Source: Thauera terpenica 58Eu (GTDB lineage: Bacteria; Pseudomonadota; Gammaproteobacteria; Burkholderiales; Rhodocyclaceae). From it: 64,000 nt of DNA. The DNA lies in contig NZ_ATJV01000059.1 of the NCBI RefSeq assembly GCF_000443165.1, positions 124,001 through 188,000 on the forward strand. Direction: 5' to 3'. The notes beneath the pieces were generated by a model that saw only the letters and a list, made by a program, of their open reading frames with translations, was not told the origin of the DNA and did no database searches. The translations under genes and the position numbers were made by a program. Shown here piece by piece: positions 48,545 through 58,219 of this stretch (its first letter is position 1; each line of letters starts with the position of its first letter).

Positions 48545-48790
48545 CGTCTTTTGGCGTACGCAGGCGTATGGGGAAGCAGATCTTAACCGATCCTGATTGT
48601 GGCGGACATGGATGTCGCCGCACATCACAGCGCTCAGCTTCACACTTCGCGCCACTCACCCCGGCGGAGTGCTCAATACATCACGACAGCATGAAATCAC
48701 CTCGCGGATGCTGTTACAGTCGCTGGAACCGTGCCAGAGAGTCTGTTAAAAGTGCTCCTTTCGACGAACCCACCGCCGGACGCGCGGAGA

Positions 48791-50410
48791 ATGAGAAAAA
48801 CTCGGATCCCCTTTGCAGCGGCGCTGGCTTTGGCTGCCCTCTCCGTCCCCTCTCCCGCGAGTGCCAACACACTCGGAGAGGTGCTGTCCGTGTCGGCGCT
48901 CGGCGCCCCCTTCCGTGCCGAAATCCGTTTGCTCGGGGACAGCAGCACAGCCTCGGCCGACTGTCTCCGCCTGGGCGCTGCCGGAGAACGCAGGGACGGT
49001 CCGCCCTGGCTGACGCAGGCCAGCGTGCGCGTGACGGACAAGCCATCGCCTCGCCTCATCGTCAGCGGCGCACAGGCTGTGCACGAGCCCACGCTGAAGC
49101 TCGCGATCGAAGACCTCTGCGCGAATCGACTGCGGCGCGAATACACCCTGCTGTTGTCTCATCCTGAAGCAGGCCTCGCTGCCCTGGCCTCTGCCCAGGA
49201 CAATCAGCATCAAGGCCTGAGTGCACTCGAGGACGCCCCCGACAAGCGCCCCGCGTCGAAGTCAGACCGTTTGACTGCGGCCGATGATGGCGCCGCGAAA
49301 GCAGTCGCAGCGACCGCGGCAGGCAGCAGCACGACAGCAGATGCGGCCAGCTTGCGTAGACTCACGGTGGCGATCGATCGCAGCATCGCCGCGGAGATGG
49401 AGTTATTGGCACGAATCCGGGATCTTGAGGAAGCCCGCGTCCGTGTCGAGGCTCGCATCCAGGCGCTCGGCTCAGTGCTGGAAGCCGCTGCATCCAGCAC
49501 GAACGACTCCGTCGTGCCGCCACCAGACGCTGCGTCGAGCACCCGCCCGCCTGCGCAGACCGGCACTACGCCCACTGCCACGGCCGATATCGACACCGAC
49601 TCCGATACGACCGACTCCCATACGAATACCGAGTTCAACGATCGCTACCTGCTCATCGGCCTTGTCCTGGGCGTGCTGCTGCTGGCGCTCATGCTGCGCC
49701 GCCGCACGAAACAGAGCCCCTCTCCACGCTCAACCCGAGCGCCGGCGCCGACGACCCTGCACGCCCCTGCTGCTGCCAACAGCACCCCAGAGATTTCCAG
49801 CAAGGACAAGCTGAGCCAGCCTGCCGCGACGAGCCCCGCGGTGGTCGAGGGCACGGTGGACTGGAGTCTTCCCGACGTCCCGGCGAGCACACCAAAAGCC
49901 GATTACGGCTCCCCTGTCGAGCAGGCCGAGGAACATCAGTCTGCGGTCGAACTCGCAGACATCATGATGAGCTTCGGCCGACTGCATGGGGCCGCAGACA
50001 CGCTTGCCGAATTCATCCAGAGCAATCCCAAACAGGCGGTGACGCCCTGGCTGAAGCTGCTTGAGGTCTATCGCGCTGCAGGACTGCGCGCGGAATTCGA
50101 TGCCATGGCAAAGGAGTTCAACAAGACCTTCAACGTCATCACCGTCACTTGGGACAACTACGACGACCTGCGCATGAATGCAGTGTCGGTGGAGCACATG
50201 CCGCACATCATCGCGTATATCGAGCAGAACTGGCGCACGCGCGAATGCCAGGTCTATCTGCAGCGCCTGCTGCGTGATAATCGCGCTGGCACACGCATGG
50301 GCTTTCCCTTCAGCGTCATTGACGACATCCTGATGTTGTCTGCCGTACTGGAAGAAGAACTCGGCCCGGCCCTGCCGCCAGCGGGCACCGCCCGTGCCCG
50401 CACTGAATGA
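48791..50410 (+). CDS. FimV/HubP-like polar protein
   Basis: 539-aa inner-membrane protein of the FimV family, which organises cell poles and type IV pili. Signal peptide MRKTRIPFAAALALAALSVP-type, then the FimV N-terminal domain (TLGEVLSVSALGAPFRAEIRL), a coiled coil (about 205-245), a Thr/Asp-rich linker, one TM span (YLLIGLVLGVLLLALML, about 302-318), and a cytoplasmic C-terminal domain with TPR-like helices (VELADIMMSFGRLHGAADTLAEFI). No recognisable LysM domain, and it is shorter than typical FimV. The start at 48791 is set by the signal peptide; an upstream GTG (48731) is less likely. Confidence 0.82.
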   Translation: MRKTRIPFAAALALAALSVPSPASANTLGEVLSVSALGAPFRAEIRLLGDSSTASADCLRLGAAGERRDGPPWLTQASVRVTDKPSPRLIVSGAQAVHEPTLKLAIEDLCANRLRREYTLLLSHPEAGLAALASAQDNQHQGLSALEDAPDKRPASKSDRLTAADDGAAKAVAATAAGSSTTADAASLRRLTVAIDRSIAAEMELLARIRDLEEARVRVEARIQALGSVLEAAASSTNDSVVPPPDAASSTRPPAQTGTTPTATADIDTDSDTTDSHTNTEFNDRYLLIGLVLGVLLLALMLRRRTKQSPSPRSTRAPAPTTLHAPAAANSTPEISSKDKLSQPAATSPAVVEGTVDWSLPDVPASTPKADYGSPVEQAEEHQSAVELADIMMSFGRLHGAADTLAEFIQSNPKQAVTPWLKLLEVYRAAGLRAEFDAMAKEFNKTFNVITVTWDNYDDLRMNAVSVEHMPHIIAYIEQNWRTRECQVYLQRLLRDNRAGTRMGFPFSVIDDILMLSAVLEEELGPALPPAGTARARTE

Positions 50411-50419
50411 CGACAGGCC

Positions 50420-51169
50420 TCAGACCGGATTGGGCAGATCGACGAAATCCGCTTTGAGGCCAAACTCGGTCTCGAGATAGGCGGCAATCGCGAGCGCGCC
50501 GTAGCGCTCGGTGGCGTGATGGCCAGCAGCGATATAGGGGATGCCGGTTTCGCGCGCAAGGTGCACCGTCGGCTCGGAAATCTCCCCCGACACGAACACG
50601 TCCGCCCCCGTGGCAATGGCCTGCTCGAAGTAAGCCTGCGCACCGCCGGTGCACCACGCGACCCGACGCACGACGCGCGCGCCATCGCCCACCAGCAAGG
50701 GCTCACGCCCCAGCCTCGCCGCCAGCGAGCGGGCGATCTGCGCCGCTGTCCCGTGCGCCTGTGCGGGGCGACCGAACCAGCCCAGCTCCTGCTCCGCGAA
50801 CCGTCCTTCGGCGCACCAGCCCATCAGCTTGCCAAGCTGGGCGTTGTTGCCATGGTGCGCATGTGCGTCCAGCGGCAGGTGGTAGGCAAGCAGGCTGATG
50901 TCATTGGCCAGCAGGCTCTTCAGGCGCTGGCGGCGAATGCCATTGATGCGGCCATCCTCACCTTTCCAGAAGTATCCGTGATGAACGAACACGGCGTCAT
51001 AGCCACCGCATACCGCCAGGTCGAGCAGCGCCTGGCTGGCCGTCACCCCGCATAGAACCCGTACGACTTCGGGCCGACCTTCCACTTGCAAACCGTTTGG
51101 GCAATAATCCTTGAAGCGCGAAGCCTCGAGCATTGCGTCCAGATGCGCGACAAGCTCGACAAGTTGCAT
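50420..51169 (-). CDS. NIF3-like dinuclear metal-centre protein
   Basis: 249-aa NIF3/YbgI-family protein forming a hexameric toroid with a two-metal site. Metal ligands appear in VFVHHGYFW, LAYHLPLDAH and the C-terminal AAGHHATERYGALAIA. The fold is sometimes annotated as GTP cyclohydrolase I-like, but the molecular function is open. Divergent from the DegS/DegQ-type protease gene 74 bp away, a frequent pairing in betaproteobacteria. Confidence 0.93.
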   Translation of the reverse strand: MQLVELVAHLDAMLEASRFKDYCPNGLQVEGRPEVVRVLCGVTASQALLDLAVCGGYDAVFVHHGYFWKGEDGRINGIRRQRLKSLLANDISLLAYHLPLDAHAHHGNNAQLGKLMGWCAEGRFAEQELGWFGRPAQAHGTAAQIARSLAARLGREPLLVGDGARVVRRVAWCTGGAQAYFEQAIATGADVFVSGEISEPTVHLARETGIPYIAAGHHATERYGALAIAAYLETEFGLKADFVDLPNPV

Positions 51170-51243
51170 GCGACCTCCCTTCCAGTCCCGGTCCGGCCGG
51201 CGACGCTGTTCACCAGGCTCAACCGCCTTTCGAGTCCACCATT

Positions 51244-52404
51244 ATGCGCCGTCTGTGGCTCATCTTTGCCCAGGCTGTGACGATCAGCCTCGCTGCGCTG
51301 TTCGTGCTCAGCACCCTCAAGCCGGGTTGGCTGCGCGAATCTGCGCCCGCAGCCGTCGTGGCAATACTCGAAGCGCCGGCCGGCAATGGCAGCCCCGCGC
51401 CGGCGGCCGGCTCCTACTCGGCGGCTGCGCAGCGCTCCATGCCCGCGGTCGTTCATATCTTCACCAGCATGACCGGCGCCAGCCCGAATCATCCCCTGCA
51501 AGATGATCCGGTGTTTCGTCATTTCTTTGGAGAACGTCCTGACAACGGAGGCAGTCAGCGCCAGGCCGGGCTGGGCTCCGGGGTCATCGTCAGCCCGGAT
51601 GGATACGTCGTCACCAACAACCATGTAATCGAGATCGCCGACCAGATCGAGATCGCGCTCAATGACGGGCGCAAACTCAGCGCGCACATGATAGGGCGCG
51701 ATCCGGAAACGGATCTGGCCGTACTCAAGATCGACACCGACGCACAACTACCGGTGATCACCCTCGCCGGTGGCGACGCCCTGACCGTGGGTGACGTGGT
51801 GCTGGCGATAGGCAACCCTTTCGGGGTCGGGCAGACGGTGACCATGGGCATTGTATCGGCGCTCGGGCGCAGCCAGCTGGGCATCAACACATTCGAGAAT
51901 TACATCCAGACCGACGCCGCAATCAACCCGGGGAACTCCGGCGGCGCGCTGGTGGACAGCGCGGGGACCCTGGTGGGCATCAACACCGCGATCTATTCGC
52001 GCTCAGGCGGCTCACTGGGCATCGGCTTCGCAATCCCGGTGTCGATCGTGCGCAATGTGCTCGAGCAGATCGTGAGCACCGGCGAGGTCACGCGCGGCTG
52101 GGTGGGCGTGGAAATCCAGGACATCACGCCGGAACTGGCGCAGTCCTTCGGCCTGCGCGACACCCGCGGCGCCTTGATTGCAGGCGTGCTGCGCGCGAGC
52201 CCTGCCGAGCGCGCAGGCATCCTGCCGGGAGACGTGCTGATCGCGGTGAAGGGTGAGCCTGTACGCGACCCGCGCGCGATGCTCGACATGGTCGCGGCCC
52301 TGCCACCTGGGCACAAGGCGGAGTTTCGCGTTGTACGCGGCGAGTCCGAGCTCGACTTGAATGTCGAGGTCGGACGCCGCCCGACTCCGGCCGCCAAGCG
52401 TTGA
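51244..52404 (+). CDS. S1C-family periplasmic serine protease (DegS/DegQ type)
   Basis: 386-aa HtrA-family protease anchored by an N-terminal span (about 5-24). Catalytic triad: His127 in TNNHVIE, Asp157 in ETDLAVLKID, Ser232 in INPGNSGGAL. A single PDZ domain covers about residues 275-378. One anchor and one PDZ favour a DegS/AlgW-like site-1 protease, possibly cleaving an anti-sigma factor, over DegP with two PDZs. No rpoE/rseA genes are in the window. The start at 51244 gives the membrane anchor directly at the N-terminus. Confidence 0.92.
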   Translation: MRRLWLIFAQAVTISLAALFVLSTLKPGWLRESAPAAVVAILEAPAGNGSPAPAAGSYSAAAQRSMPAVVHIFTSMTGASPNHPLQDDPVFRHFFGERPDNGGSQRQAGLGSGVIVSPDGYVVTNNHVIEIADQIEIALNDGRKLSAHMIGRDPETDLAVLKIDTDAQLPVITLAGGDALTVGDVVLAIGNPFGVGQTVTMGIVSALGRSQLGINTFENYIQTDAAINPGNSGGALVDSAGTLVGINTAIYSRSGGSLGIGFAIPVSIVRNVLEQIVSTGEVTRGWVGVEIQDITPELAQSFGLRDTRGALIAGVLRASPAERAGILPGDVLIAVKGEPVRDPRAMLDMVAALPPGHKAEFRVVRGESELDLNVEVGRRPTPAAKR

Positions 52405-52453
52405 ACCTGCCCTCGTCTGGCGCTCGTTGCTCCAGCGCGCAAGTCCTGAATGC

Positions 52454-53269
52454 TCAGCGCTTGTCGCCGCCTTCGCCGGCTTCGATGCGGTCAAGCTCGC
52501 TGTCCATGTCCTCGATCGAAGGTGCCGCATAGGCGGGCTCTGCCGCGCTCGGCGCGGTCTTCGTCATCCAGTTGGCAAGGACGATGCCGAGCTCGTACAG
52601 CAGGCACATGGGCACCGCCAGCATCAGCTGGGAGATGACGTCAGGCGGCGTCACGATCGCGGCAATGACAAAGGCGCCAACGATCACGTAGGGGCGCGCG
52701 GCGCGCAGCTTCGCCACGTCGACGATGCCCGCCTTGGTGAGCAGGATCACGGCCACCGGGACTTCGAAAGTGATGCCGAACGCGAGGAACATCGACATTA
52801 CAAAGGACAGGTATTGCTCGATGTCTGGCGCGGGGGTGATGCTCTTCGGGGCGAATTCGGCAATGAACTTGAACACCATGCCGAACACGAAGAAATAGCA
52901 GAACGCCATGCCGATCATGAACAGCAGGGAACTGCCCGCGACCAAGGGCAGGGCGAGGCGCTTCTCGTGAGAGTAGAGCCCGGGTGCGATGAAGGCCCAC
53001 ACCTGGTAGAGCACCCAGGGCAAGGACAGCACGAAGGCGACCATCATGGTCACCTTGACCGGTACGAAGAAGGGCGTCACCACGCCGGTGGCAATCATCT
53101 GCGTGCCGGCCGGCAAGGTGTCCATCATCGGCTTGGCAAGGATGTCGTAAATATCGCCTGCCCACGGCATCAGGCAGACGAAAACAACCACCACCACGAG
53201 CAGCGCACGAATCAGACGGTCGCGCAGTTCGATGAGGTGGGAGATGAAGGTTTCCTGTTGAGTGCTCAT
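52454..53269 (-). CDS. tatC: Sec-independent translocase subunit TatC
   Basis: Six-span receptor subunit of the twin-arginine translocase, 271 aa. TFISHLIELRDRLIRALL is the conserved N-terminus; FVPVKVTMMVAFVLSLPWVLYQVWAFIAPGLYSHEK holds the signal-peptide-contacting loop, and RPYVIVGAFVIAAIVTPPDVISQ follows. The acidic C-terminal tail is longer than in E. coli. Overlaps the tatB stop by 4 bp. Confidence 0.96.
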   Translation of the reverse strand: MSTQQETFISHLIELRDRLIRALLVVVVVFVCLMPWAGDIYDILAKPMMDTLPAGTQMIATGVVTPFFVPVKVTMMVAFVLSLPWVLYQVWAFIAPGLYSHEKRLALPLVAGSSLLFMIGMAFCYFFVFGMVFKFIAEFAPKSITPAPDIEQYLSFVMSMFLAFGITFEVPVAVILLTKAGIVDVAKLRAARPYVIVGAFVIAAIVTPPDVISQLMLAVPMCLLYELGIVLANWMTKTAPSAAEPAYAAPSIEDMDSELDRIEAGEGGDKR

Positions 53270-53787
53270 GTTGCGCTCTTGTCGGCCACGTCGACGGCGC
53301 CGGGGAGCTGACGGCTGACGGCATCAAGCCCGGGTTTGACTTCGACTGCGGCAGCCTGCTCGGGAAGGGCTGAGCTCACCGCCGACCGAGCGAGAAGCTG
53401 CGAGGCTGGGACCGCGCTCACAGCCGGGGTGGGGGCCGGGGTGGGCGCTGCAGCATCGGGCGCAGCCACATCGGACGTAGTGGTGTCAGGGAGGGCAGAG
53501 CGCACTTCGTCCGCTGTGCGGTGCATCTCGCTCTCGAGGTTGGCCGCGTTCGACCGTACCGCGCTCTCGAGCTCCTGCGCCTGCTGCTTGACCTGCTGCT
53601 GCAGCGCCTTCAGCTCCTCGAGTTGCATCTCACGCTGAATGTCGGATTTCACATCCGACACATAACGCTGGACCCGCCCAAGCAGAAGACCCGCCGTGCG
53701 CGCGACCTTGGGCAAGCGCTCAGGGCCGACCACCACGAGCATCACCACACCAATCAAGATGAGTTCAGAAAAACCGAAGTCGAACAT
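53266..53787 (-). CDS. tatB: Sec-independent translocase subunit TatB
   Basis: 173-aa single-span protein: MFDFGFSELILIGVVMLVVVGPERLPKVARTAG carries the membrane helix, the GPERLP hinge and the amphipathic helix. A coiled coil follows (about 45-90), then a long Ala/Pro/Thr-rich tail. Separated from tatA by 110 bp containing two hairpins, unlike the tight tatB-tatC junction. Confidence 0.94.
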   Translation of the reverse strand: MFDFGFSELILIGVVMLVVVGPERLPKVARTAGLLLGRVQRYVSDVKSDIQREMQLEELKALQQQVKQQAQELESAVRSNAANLESEMHRTADEVRSALPDTTTSDVAAPDAAAPTPAPTPAVSAVPASQLLARSAVSSALPEQAAAVEVKPGLDAVSRQLPGAVDVADKSAT

Positions 53788-53821
53788 GTTTCGCCGCTAG
53801 ATATGCCCGCACGCCATGCCC

Positions 53822-53838
53822 GCACGCTGCGAGCGTGC
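53822..53838 (-). other. Hairpin upstream of tatB
   Basis: GCACGCT-CGC-AGCGTGC (minus strand) is a 7-bp perfect stem with a 3-nt loop, the second of two hairpins in the tatA-tatB spacer. Confidence 0.5.
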
Positions 53839-53853
53839 AGCATGAAAACGAAA

Positions 53854-53875
53854 GGGCGCTCCTTTCAGGGCGCCC
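53854..53875 (-). terminator. Partial terminator between tatA and tatB
   Basis: GGGCGC/GCGCCC stem with a 10-nt loop, followed on the minus strand by TTTCGTTTTC, 22 bp after the tatA stop. It could end a fraction of transcripts after tatA, giving excess TatA over TatB and TatC. Confidence 0.55.
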
Positions 53876-53897
53876 CCTCTCCATCAAGAGGCAAGCT

Positions 53898-54128
53898 TCA
53901 GGAAACCGTCTTGTCGACTTTTTCCCGTGCCTCGCCGTCAATTGTCTGCCTGCCGGAGATCGTCTGCTGCGAAGCGTCAACAGAAGCGTCGCCCTCCTTC
54001 ATGCCATCCTTGAAACCCTTCACTGCGCCACCCAGGTCCGAGCCCATGTTGCGCAGCTTCTTCGTGCCGAACACCAACAGGACAATGACCAGCACGATGA
54101 GCCAGTGCCAGATGCTGAATGAACCCAT
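53898..54128 (-). CDS. tatA: Sec-independent translocase subunit TatA
   Basis: 76-aa pore-forming subunit: [43 protein letters not shown] has the TM helix, FGTKKL hinge and amphipathic helix with the conserved FK. The C-terminal tail is short and polar. 10 bp after the HIT gene. Confidence 0.95.
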   Translation of the reverse strand: MGSFSIWHWLIVLVIVLLVFGTKKLRNMGSDLGGAVKGFKDGMKEGDASVDASQQTISGRQTIDGEAREKVDKTVS

Positions 54129-54138
54129 ACCGCTCTCC

Positions 54139-54486
54139 TTAATGCTTCAACATGGGCGGCAGGGGATGCGGGCCGCCCACAACGTGAAGGTGCAGATGAT
54201 ACACCTCCTGCAAACCGACTCTTCCGGTGTTCACGATGGTGCGAAAACCGTCCGTACACCCTTGTTCGCGGGCGATGCGGGCCGCCGTCACCATCAGACG
54301 CCCCATCGCTGCCTCATGTTCCGCAGTCAGCTGTGCCATCGAGTCCACGTGCACCTTGGGAACGATCAGCACATGAACCGGTGCAACAGGGTTGATGTCA
54401 TGAAAAGCGAAGACGTGCTCGTCTTCAAAGACCTTCTTCGACGGGATCTCGCCGCGAACGATACGACAGAAGATGCACTCGCTCAT
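54139..54486 (-). CDS. HIT-family nucleotide-binding protein (HinT type)
   Basis: 115-aa histidine-triad hydrolase with the active motif HLHLHVVGG and N-terminal [19 protein letters not shown]. HinT proteins hydrolyse adenosine phosphoramidates. It sits between hisE and tatA, an arrangement common in betaproteobacteria, and belongs to the his-tat transcription unit; no direct role in histidine synthesis is known. Confidence 0.94.
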   Translation of the reverse strand: MSECIFCRIVRGEIPSKKVFEDEHVFAFHDINPVAPVHVLIVPKVHVDSMAQLTAEHEAAMGRLMVTAARIAREQGCTDGFRTIVNTGRVGLQEVYHLHLHVVGGPHPLPPMLKH

Positions 54487-54495
54487 TGCGCCCCC

Positions 54496-54819
54496 TCAAG
54501 CCGTACGCGACTTTTTCTCGTCGATGCCCGAGACACCTTCGCGCCGACGAAACTCCGCCAGCACGTCTTCAACCGACAAGCCATGATGTGCGACCAGAAT
54601 CAGCGAATGAAACCACAGATCGGTCACTTCCCGGACAATCTGCAAACGGTCATTGTCCTTCGACGCCATGATGGTTTCAGCCGCCTCCTCGGCAACTTTC
54701 TTGCAGATGGCGTCAGTACCCTTCGCATACAGACTGGAAACATAGGAAGAATCAGGGTCAGCCTGCTTGCGCGCGACCAGGGTATCGGACACGCGGCGCA
54801 ACACTTCGATATCGATCAC
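54496..54819 (-). CDS. hisE: Phosphoribosyl-ATP pyrophosphohydrolase
   Basis: 107-aa MazG-like all-helical enzyme hydrolysing PR-ATP to PR-AMP, step 2 of histidine synthesis. [18 protein letters not shown] holds the metal-binding acidic cluster; [19 protein letters not shown] follows. Separate from HisI, which it overlaps by 4 bp. Confidence 0.96.
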   Translation of the reverse strand: MIDIEVLRRVSDTLVARKQADPDSSYVSSLYAKGTDAICKKVAEEAAETIMASKDNDRLQIVREVTDLWFHSLILVAHHGLSVEDVLAEFRRREGVSGIDEKKSRTA

Positions 54820-55211
54820 TTGTAGATCTCCTGCGGGTCTTTCAAAACGGGTTCGACGGCCTCCCAGCGGCCATCGGCGAAATACCTCTGGAAGAAGCAG
54901 CTGTGACGGCCAGTGTGGCAGGCGATGCCGCCCACCTGCTCGATCTTCAACAGCACCACGTCGTTGTCGCAGTCGATGCGCAGCTCAAGCACCTTCTGTA
55001 CATGGCCGGACTCCTCGCCCTTGTGCCACAGCTTGCGCCGCGAACGTGACCAGTACACCGCTTCACCTGTCTCGGCCGTGCGCTGCAGGGCCTCACGATT
55101 CATCCACGCAAACATCAACACGTCACCAGTGCACGCTTCCTGCGCAATCACCGGCACCAGACCGTGCTCATCCCACTTGATCTCATTGAGCCAGTTCACA
55201 CTCGCACTCAC
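54816..55211 (-). CDS. hisI: Phosphoribosyl-AMP cyclohydrolase
   Basis: 131-aa zinc enzyme opening the adenine ring of [41 protein letters not shown], the Asp cluster [11 protein letters not shown], and the zinc Cys residues in [10 protein letters not shown] are all seen. Monofunctional; 4-bp overlaps with hisF and hisE. Confidence 0.96.
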   Translation of the reverse strand: MSASVNWLNEIKWDEHGLVPVIAQEACTGDVLMFAWMNREALQRTAETGEAVYWSRSRRKLWHKGEESGHVQKVLELRIDCDNDVVLLKIEQVGGIACHTGRHSCFFQRYFADGRWEAVEPVLKDPQEIYK

Positions 55212-55966
55212 AGCCTCACCTCGATCCCACGTGCCCGCATCAACTCCTTGGCCTCGCGCACCGTATGCTGACCGAAATGGAAGATGCTCGCCGCCAGCAC
55301 CGCATCGGCACGCCCCTCGGAGACGCCCTCGACGAGATGCTCCAGGCTCCCCACGCCACCACTGGCGATCACCGGGATACGCACCGCGTCCGACACCGCA
55401 CGCGTGAGCGCCAGATCGAAACCACTTTTTGTTCCGTCCCTGTCCATGCTCGTGAGCAGGATCTCACCCGCTCCCAGCGCTTCGACCTTGATTGCCCACT
55501 CAATGGCGTCCAGTCCGGTGTTCTTGCGCCCGCCGTGGGTAAAGACTTCCCACTTCCCCGCGCCGGTCTGCTTCGCATCGATGGCCACCACAACGCACTG
55601 GTTACCGACCTTGCTCGAGACATCGTGCACCAGCTGTGGGTTGTTCACCGCTGCGGTATTCATGCTCACCTTGTCCGCGCCGGCGTTGAGCAGCCGACGC
55701 ACGTCATCGACCACGCGCACGCCGCCGCCGACGGTGAGCGGGATGAACACCTGCTCGGCAACCTGCTCGACAATGTGCAGGATGATGTCGCGATCATCGG
55801 AGCTCGCCGTGATATCGAGAAAGGTAAGCTCGTCCGCGCCCTGTTCATCGTAGAGGCGGGCGATCGCGACCGGGTCACCCGCATCGCGCAGGTCAACGAA
55901 ATTGACGCCCTTGACCACGCGCCCAGCGCTTACGTCCAGACAGGGAATGATGCGTTTGGCGAGCAT
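55208..55966 (-). CDS. hisF: Imidazole glycerol phosphate synthase, cyclase subunit
   Basis: 252-aa barrel that condenses PRFAR with ammonia from HisH. Catalytic Asp residues lie in [17 protein letters not shown] and [46 protein letters not shown] is the phosphate-binding half. The start at 55966 ([11 protein letters not shown]) is the conserved one. Confidence 0.97.
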   Translation of the reverse strand: MLAKRIIPCLDVSAGRVVKGVNFVDLRDAGDPVAIARLYDEQGADELTFLDITASSDDRDIILHIVEQVAEQVFIPLTVGGGVRVVDDVRRLLNAGADKVSMNTAAVNNPQLVHDVSSKVGNQCVVVAIDAKQTGAGKWEVFTHGGRKNTGLDAIEWAIKVEALGAGEILLTSMDRDGTKSGFDLALTRAVSDAVRIPVIASGGVGSLEHLVEGVSEGRADAVLAASIFHFGQHTVREAKELMRARGIEVRL

Positions 55967-55988
55967 CAGCGGGGTCCGGTAGAGAAGG

Positions 55989-56738
55989 TCATGCGGAGCG
56001 CTCCCCGAGCTCGTCCGCGCGCTTCTGCGCGGCGGCAAAGTCGAGCGTACCCTCGTAGATGGCGCGCCCGGTGATCGCCCCCATGATGCCTTCGTCCTCG
56101 ACTGCGCACAGCGCGTCAATGTCGCGCAGGTCGGTGATGCCACCGCTGGCAATCACCGGGATGCGCAGCGCGCGCGCGAGGCGAACGGTGGCTTCGATGT
56201 TGACCCCCGACAGCATGCCGTCGCGGCCGATGTCGGTATAAATGACTGATTCGACGCCGTAATCCTCGAACTTCTTCGCCAGGTCGACAACATCATGGCC
56301 GGTGAGCTTGGACCAGCCGTCCACCGCCACCTTGCCATCCTTCGCGTCCAGACCGACGATGATGTGCCCGGGAAAGGCACTGCAGGCATCGTGCAGAAAG
56401 CCCGGATTCTTCACCGCCGCCGTGCCGATGATGACGAAACTGATGCCGTTGTCGAGGTACTTTTCGATGGTATCCAGGTCGCGGATTCCGCCTCCCAGTT
56501 GCACCGGAACATCGTCGCCGACTTCGTCGGTAATGGCGCGTATGGCAGCACCGTTCTTGGGCTTGCCCGCAAAGGCACCGTTGAGATCCACCAGGTGGAG
56601 GCGGCGGGCGCCGGCGTCGAGCCAGTGCCGTGCCATGGCACCGGGGTCTTCGGAAAACACCGTGGCGTCGTCCATTTCGCCTTGCTTCAGGCGAACACAG
56701 TGACCGTCCTTGAGGTCGATTGCAGGAATGAGCAGCAT
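55989..56738 (-). CDS. hisA: ProFAR isomerase
   Basis: 249-aa barrel isomerase, step 4 of histidine synthesis. [18 protein letters not shown] has the catalytic Asp; [34 protein letters not shown] is the first phosphate loop; [18 protein letters not shown] carries the second Asp; [13 protein letters not shown] is the other phosphate loop. No TrpF motif suggests a PriA-like dual role. Confidence 0.97.
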   Translation of the reverse strand: MLLIPAIDLKDGHCVRLKQGEMDDATVFSEDPGAMARHWLDAGARRLHLVDLNGAFAGKPKNGAAIRAITDEVGDDVPVQLGGGIRDLDTIEKYLDNGISFVIIGTAAVKNPGFLHDACSAFPGHIIVGLDAKDGKVAVDGWSKLTGHDVVDLAKKFEDYGVESVIYTDIGRDGMLSGVNIEATVRLARALRIPVIASGGITDLRDIDALCAVEDEGIMGAITGRAIYEGTLDFAAAQKRADELGERSA

Positions 56739-56782
56739 ACCGGGATCTGAAATGGAGTGAGTCTGGAGGATGGGACCGGCGC

Positions 56783-57421
56783 TCAGGGCTGCCAGCGGAT
56801 GAAGTTCGCCAGCAACCGAAGACCGGCTGCTGCGCTCTTTTCAGGGTGAAACTGGACTGCGAAGATGTTAGCCCGCGCTACCGCGCTGGTAAAGCGCACA
56901 CCGTAATCGGTCTTGGCTGCACTCAAGCTGTCGTCGGCCGGCGCAACGAAGTAACTATGCACGAAGTAGAAGCGCTCGCCATCGGCGATGCCGTCCCACA
57001 GCGGGTGCGCTCCACCTTGCCAGACTTCATTCCAGCCCATGTGCGGCACCTTGAGATGACTGCCGTCAGCGGCGCGCATCTGCGCATCGGGAAAGCGCAG
57101 CACCTCACCTGCAAGGATGGCGAGGCAGGACACATCGCCTTCTGCGCTATGCTCGAACAGCATTTGCTGACCGATGCAGATCCCCAGGAAAGGCTTGCTC
57201 GCCGCCGCATCCAGCACCGCAGGACGCAGACCACGGGCGTCGAGCTCACGCATGCAATCGGGCATCGCGCCCTGGCCCGGAAAAACCACGCGCTCGGCCG
57301 CGGCAACACGCGCCGGATCCGAGGTAATGAAAACTTCGTGACCGGGCGCCACATGCTCGATCGCCTTCGCGACCGAGCGCAGGTTGCCCATGCCGTAATC
57401 GATGATGGCCACAGTGGTCAT
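56783..57421 (-). CDS. hisH: Imidazole glycerol phosphate synthase, glutaminase subunit
   Basis: 212-aa class-I amidotransferase partner of HisF. Nucleophile Cys in [15 protein letters not shown], His/Glu in [25 protein letters not shown] at the N-terminus and [11 protein letters not shown] oxyanion loop. Lies 58 bp downstream of hisB. Confidence 0.97.
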   Translation of the reverse strand: MTTVAIIDYGMGNLRSVAKAIEHVAPGHEVFITSDPARVAAAERVVFPGQGAMPDCMRELDARGLRPAVLDAAASKPFLGICIGQQMLFEHSAEGDVSCLAILAGEVLRFPDAQMRAADGSHLKVPHMGWNEVWQGGAHPLWDGIADGERFYFVHSYFVAPADDSLSAAKTDYGVRFTSAVARANIFAVQFHPEKSAAAGLRLLANFIRWQP

Positions 57422-57479
57422 CGGCTTGACTCGCTCTTGAACATGACGGCGCCTGCTTCACACCGCAAAGCGCACTCGC

Positions 57480-58067
57480 TCAGAGTGCACCCTTGGTGGA
57501 AGGGATCGTGCCGGCAGCACGCTCATCAGGCTCGGCCGCCATGCGCACGGCACGGGCAAAGGCCTTGAACACGGACTCACACTGGTGATGGGCATTCTCG
57601 CCGCGCAGGTTGTCGATATGCACGGTGACACCGGCATGATTGACGAAGCCCTGGAAGAACTCACGCGCGAGGTCGACATCGAAATTGCCGATGCGCGCGC
57701 GGGTGTAATCGACGAAGTAGTGCAGACCCGGACGGCCGGAGAAGTCCACCACCACACGGGTCAGCGCTTCATCGAGCGGGACGTAGGCGTGACCGTAACG
57801 TCGCAGCCCCTTCTTGTCGCCAATGGCCTTGGCAAAGGCCTGTCCGAGCGTGATGCCGACATCTTCGACGGTATGATGATCGTCTATGTAGGTATCGCCT
57901 TCACAGCGGATATCGAGGTCAATCAGCCCATGGCGGACGATCTGGTCGAGCATATGGTCAAAAAAAGCAACGCCGGTGTCGAGCGTTCCCTTTCCCGTGC
58001 CATCGAGGTCGATGCGTACGGATATCTTGGTTTCAAGTGTGTTGCGAGTGACTTCGGCTTGCCGCAT
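57480..58067 (-). CDS. hisB: Imidazoleglycerol-phosphate dehydratase
   Basis: 195-aa monofunctional dehydratase (no HisN phosphatase domain). Metal-binding repeats [56 protein letters not shown] and [17 protein letters not shown]. First gene of the hisBHAFIE-HIT-tat unit; a 7-bp inverted repeat overlaps its likely transcription start. Confidence 0.97.
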   Translation of the reverse strand: MRQAEVTRNTLETKISVRIDLDGTGKGTLDTGVAFFDHMLDQIVRHGLIDLDIRCEGDTYIDDHHTVEDVGITLGQAFAKAIGDKKGLRRYGHAYVPLDEALTRVVVDFSGRPGLHYFVDYTRARIGNFDVDLAREFFQGFVNHAGVTVHIDNLRGENAHHQCESVFKAFARAVRMAAEPDERAAGTIPSTKGAL

Positions 58068-58079
58068 GGCTGGCTACTG

Positions 58080-58103
58080 GCTCAAGAGTTGCAGGACTTG
58101 AGC
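58080..58103. promoter_or_regulatory. Inverted repeat at the hisB promoter
   Basis: GCTCAAG-N10-CTTGAGC directly follows a TATCAT -10 (58109-58104, minus strand), so the repeat covers the predicted hisB transcription start in the hisB/hisC divergent spacer. A candidate operator. Confidence 0.4.
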
Positions 58104-58219
58104 ATGATAACATCGCCCGACAAAATGACTGCAGCGCGCGGCCTGCCGCGCAACACCTCCCGGCATCACACCGCCGCGCTGCACCGATTCGCCCCCGAAA
58201 CCCCTACAGCAGACAGAAC

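Noticed and set aside
48731-48790. Upstream GTG start of the FimV-like gene
   Set aside because: It would add 20 residues before an obvious signal peptide.
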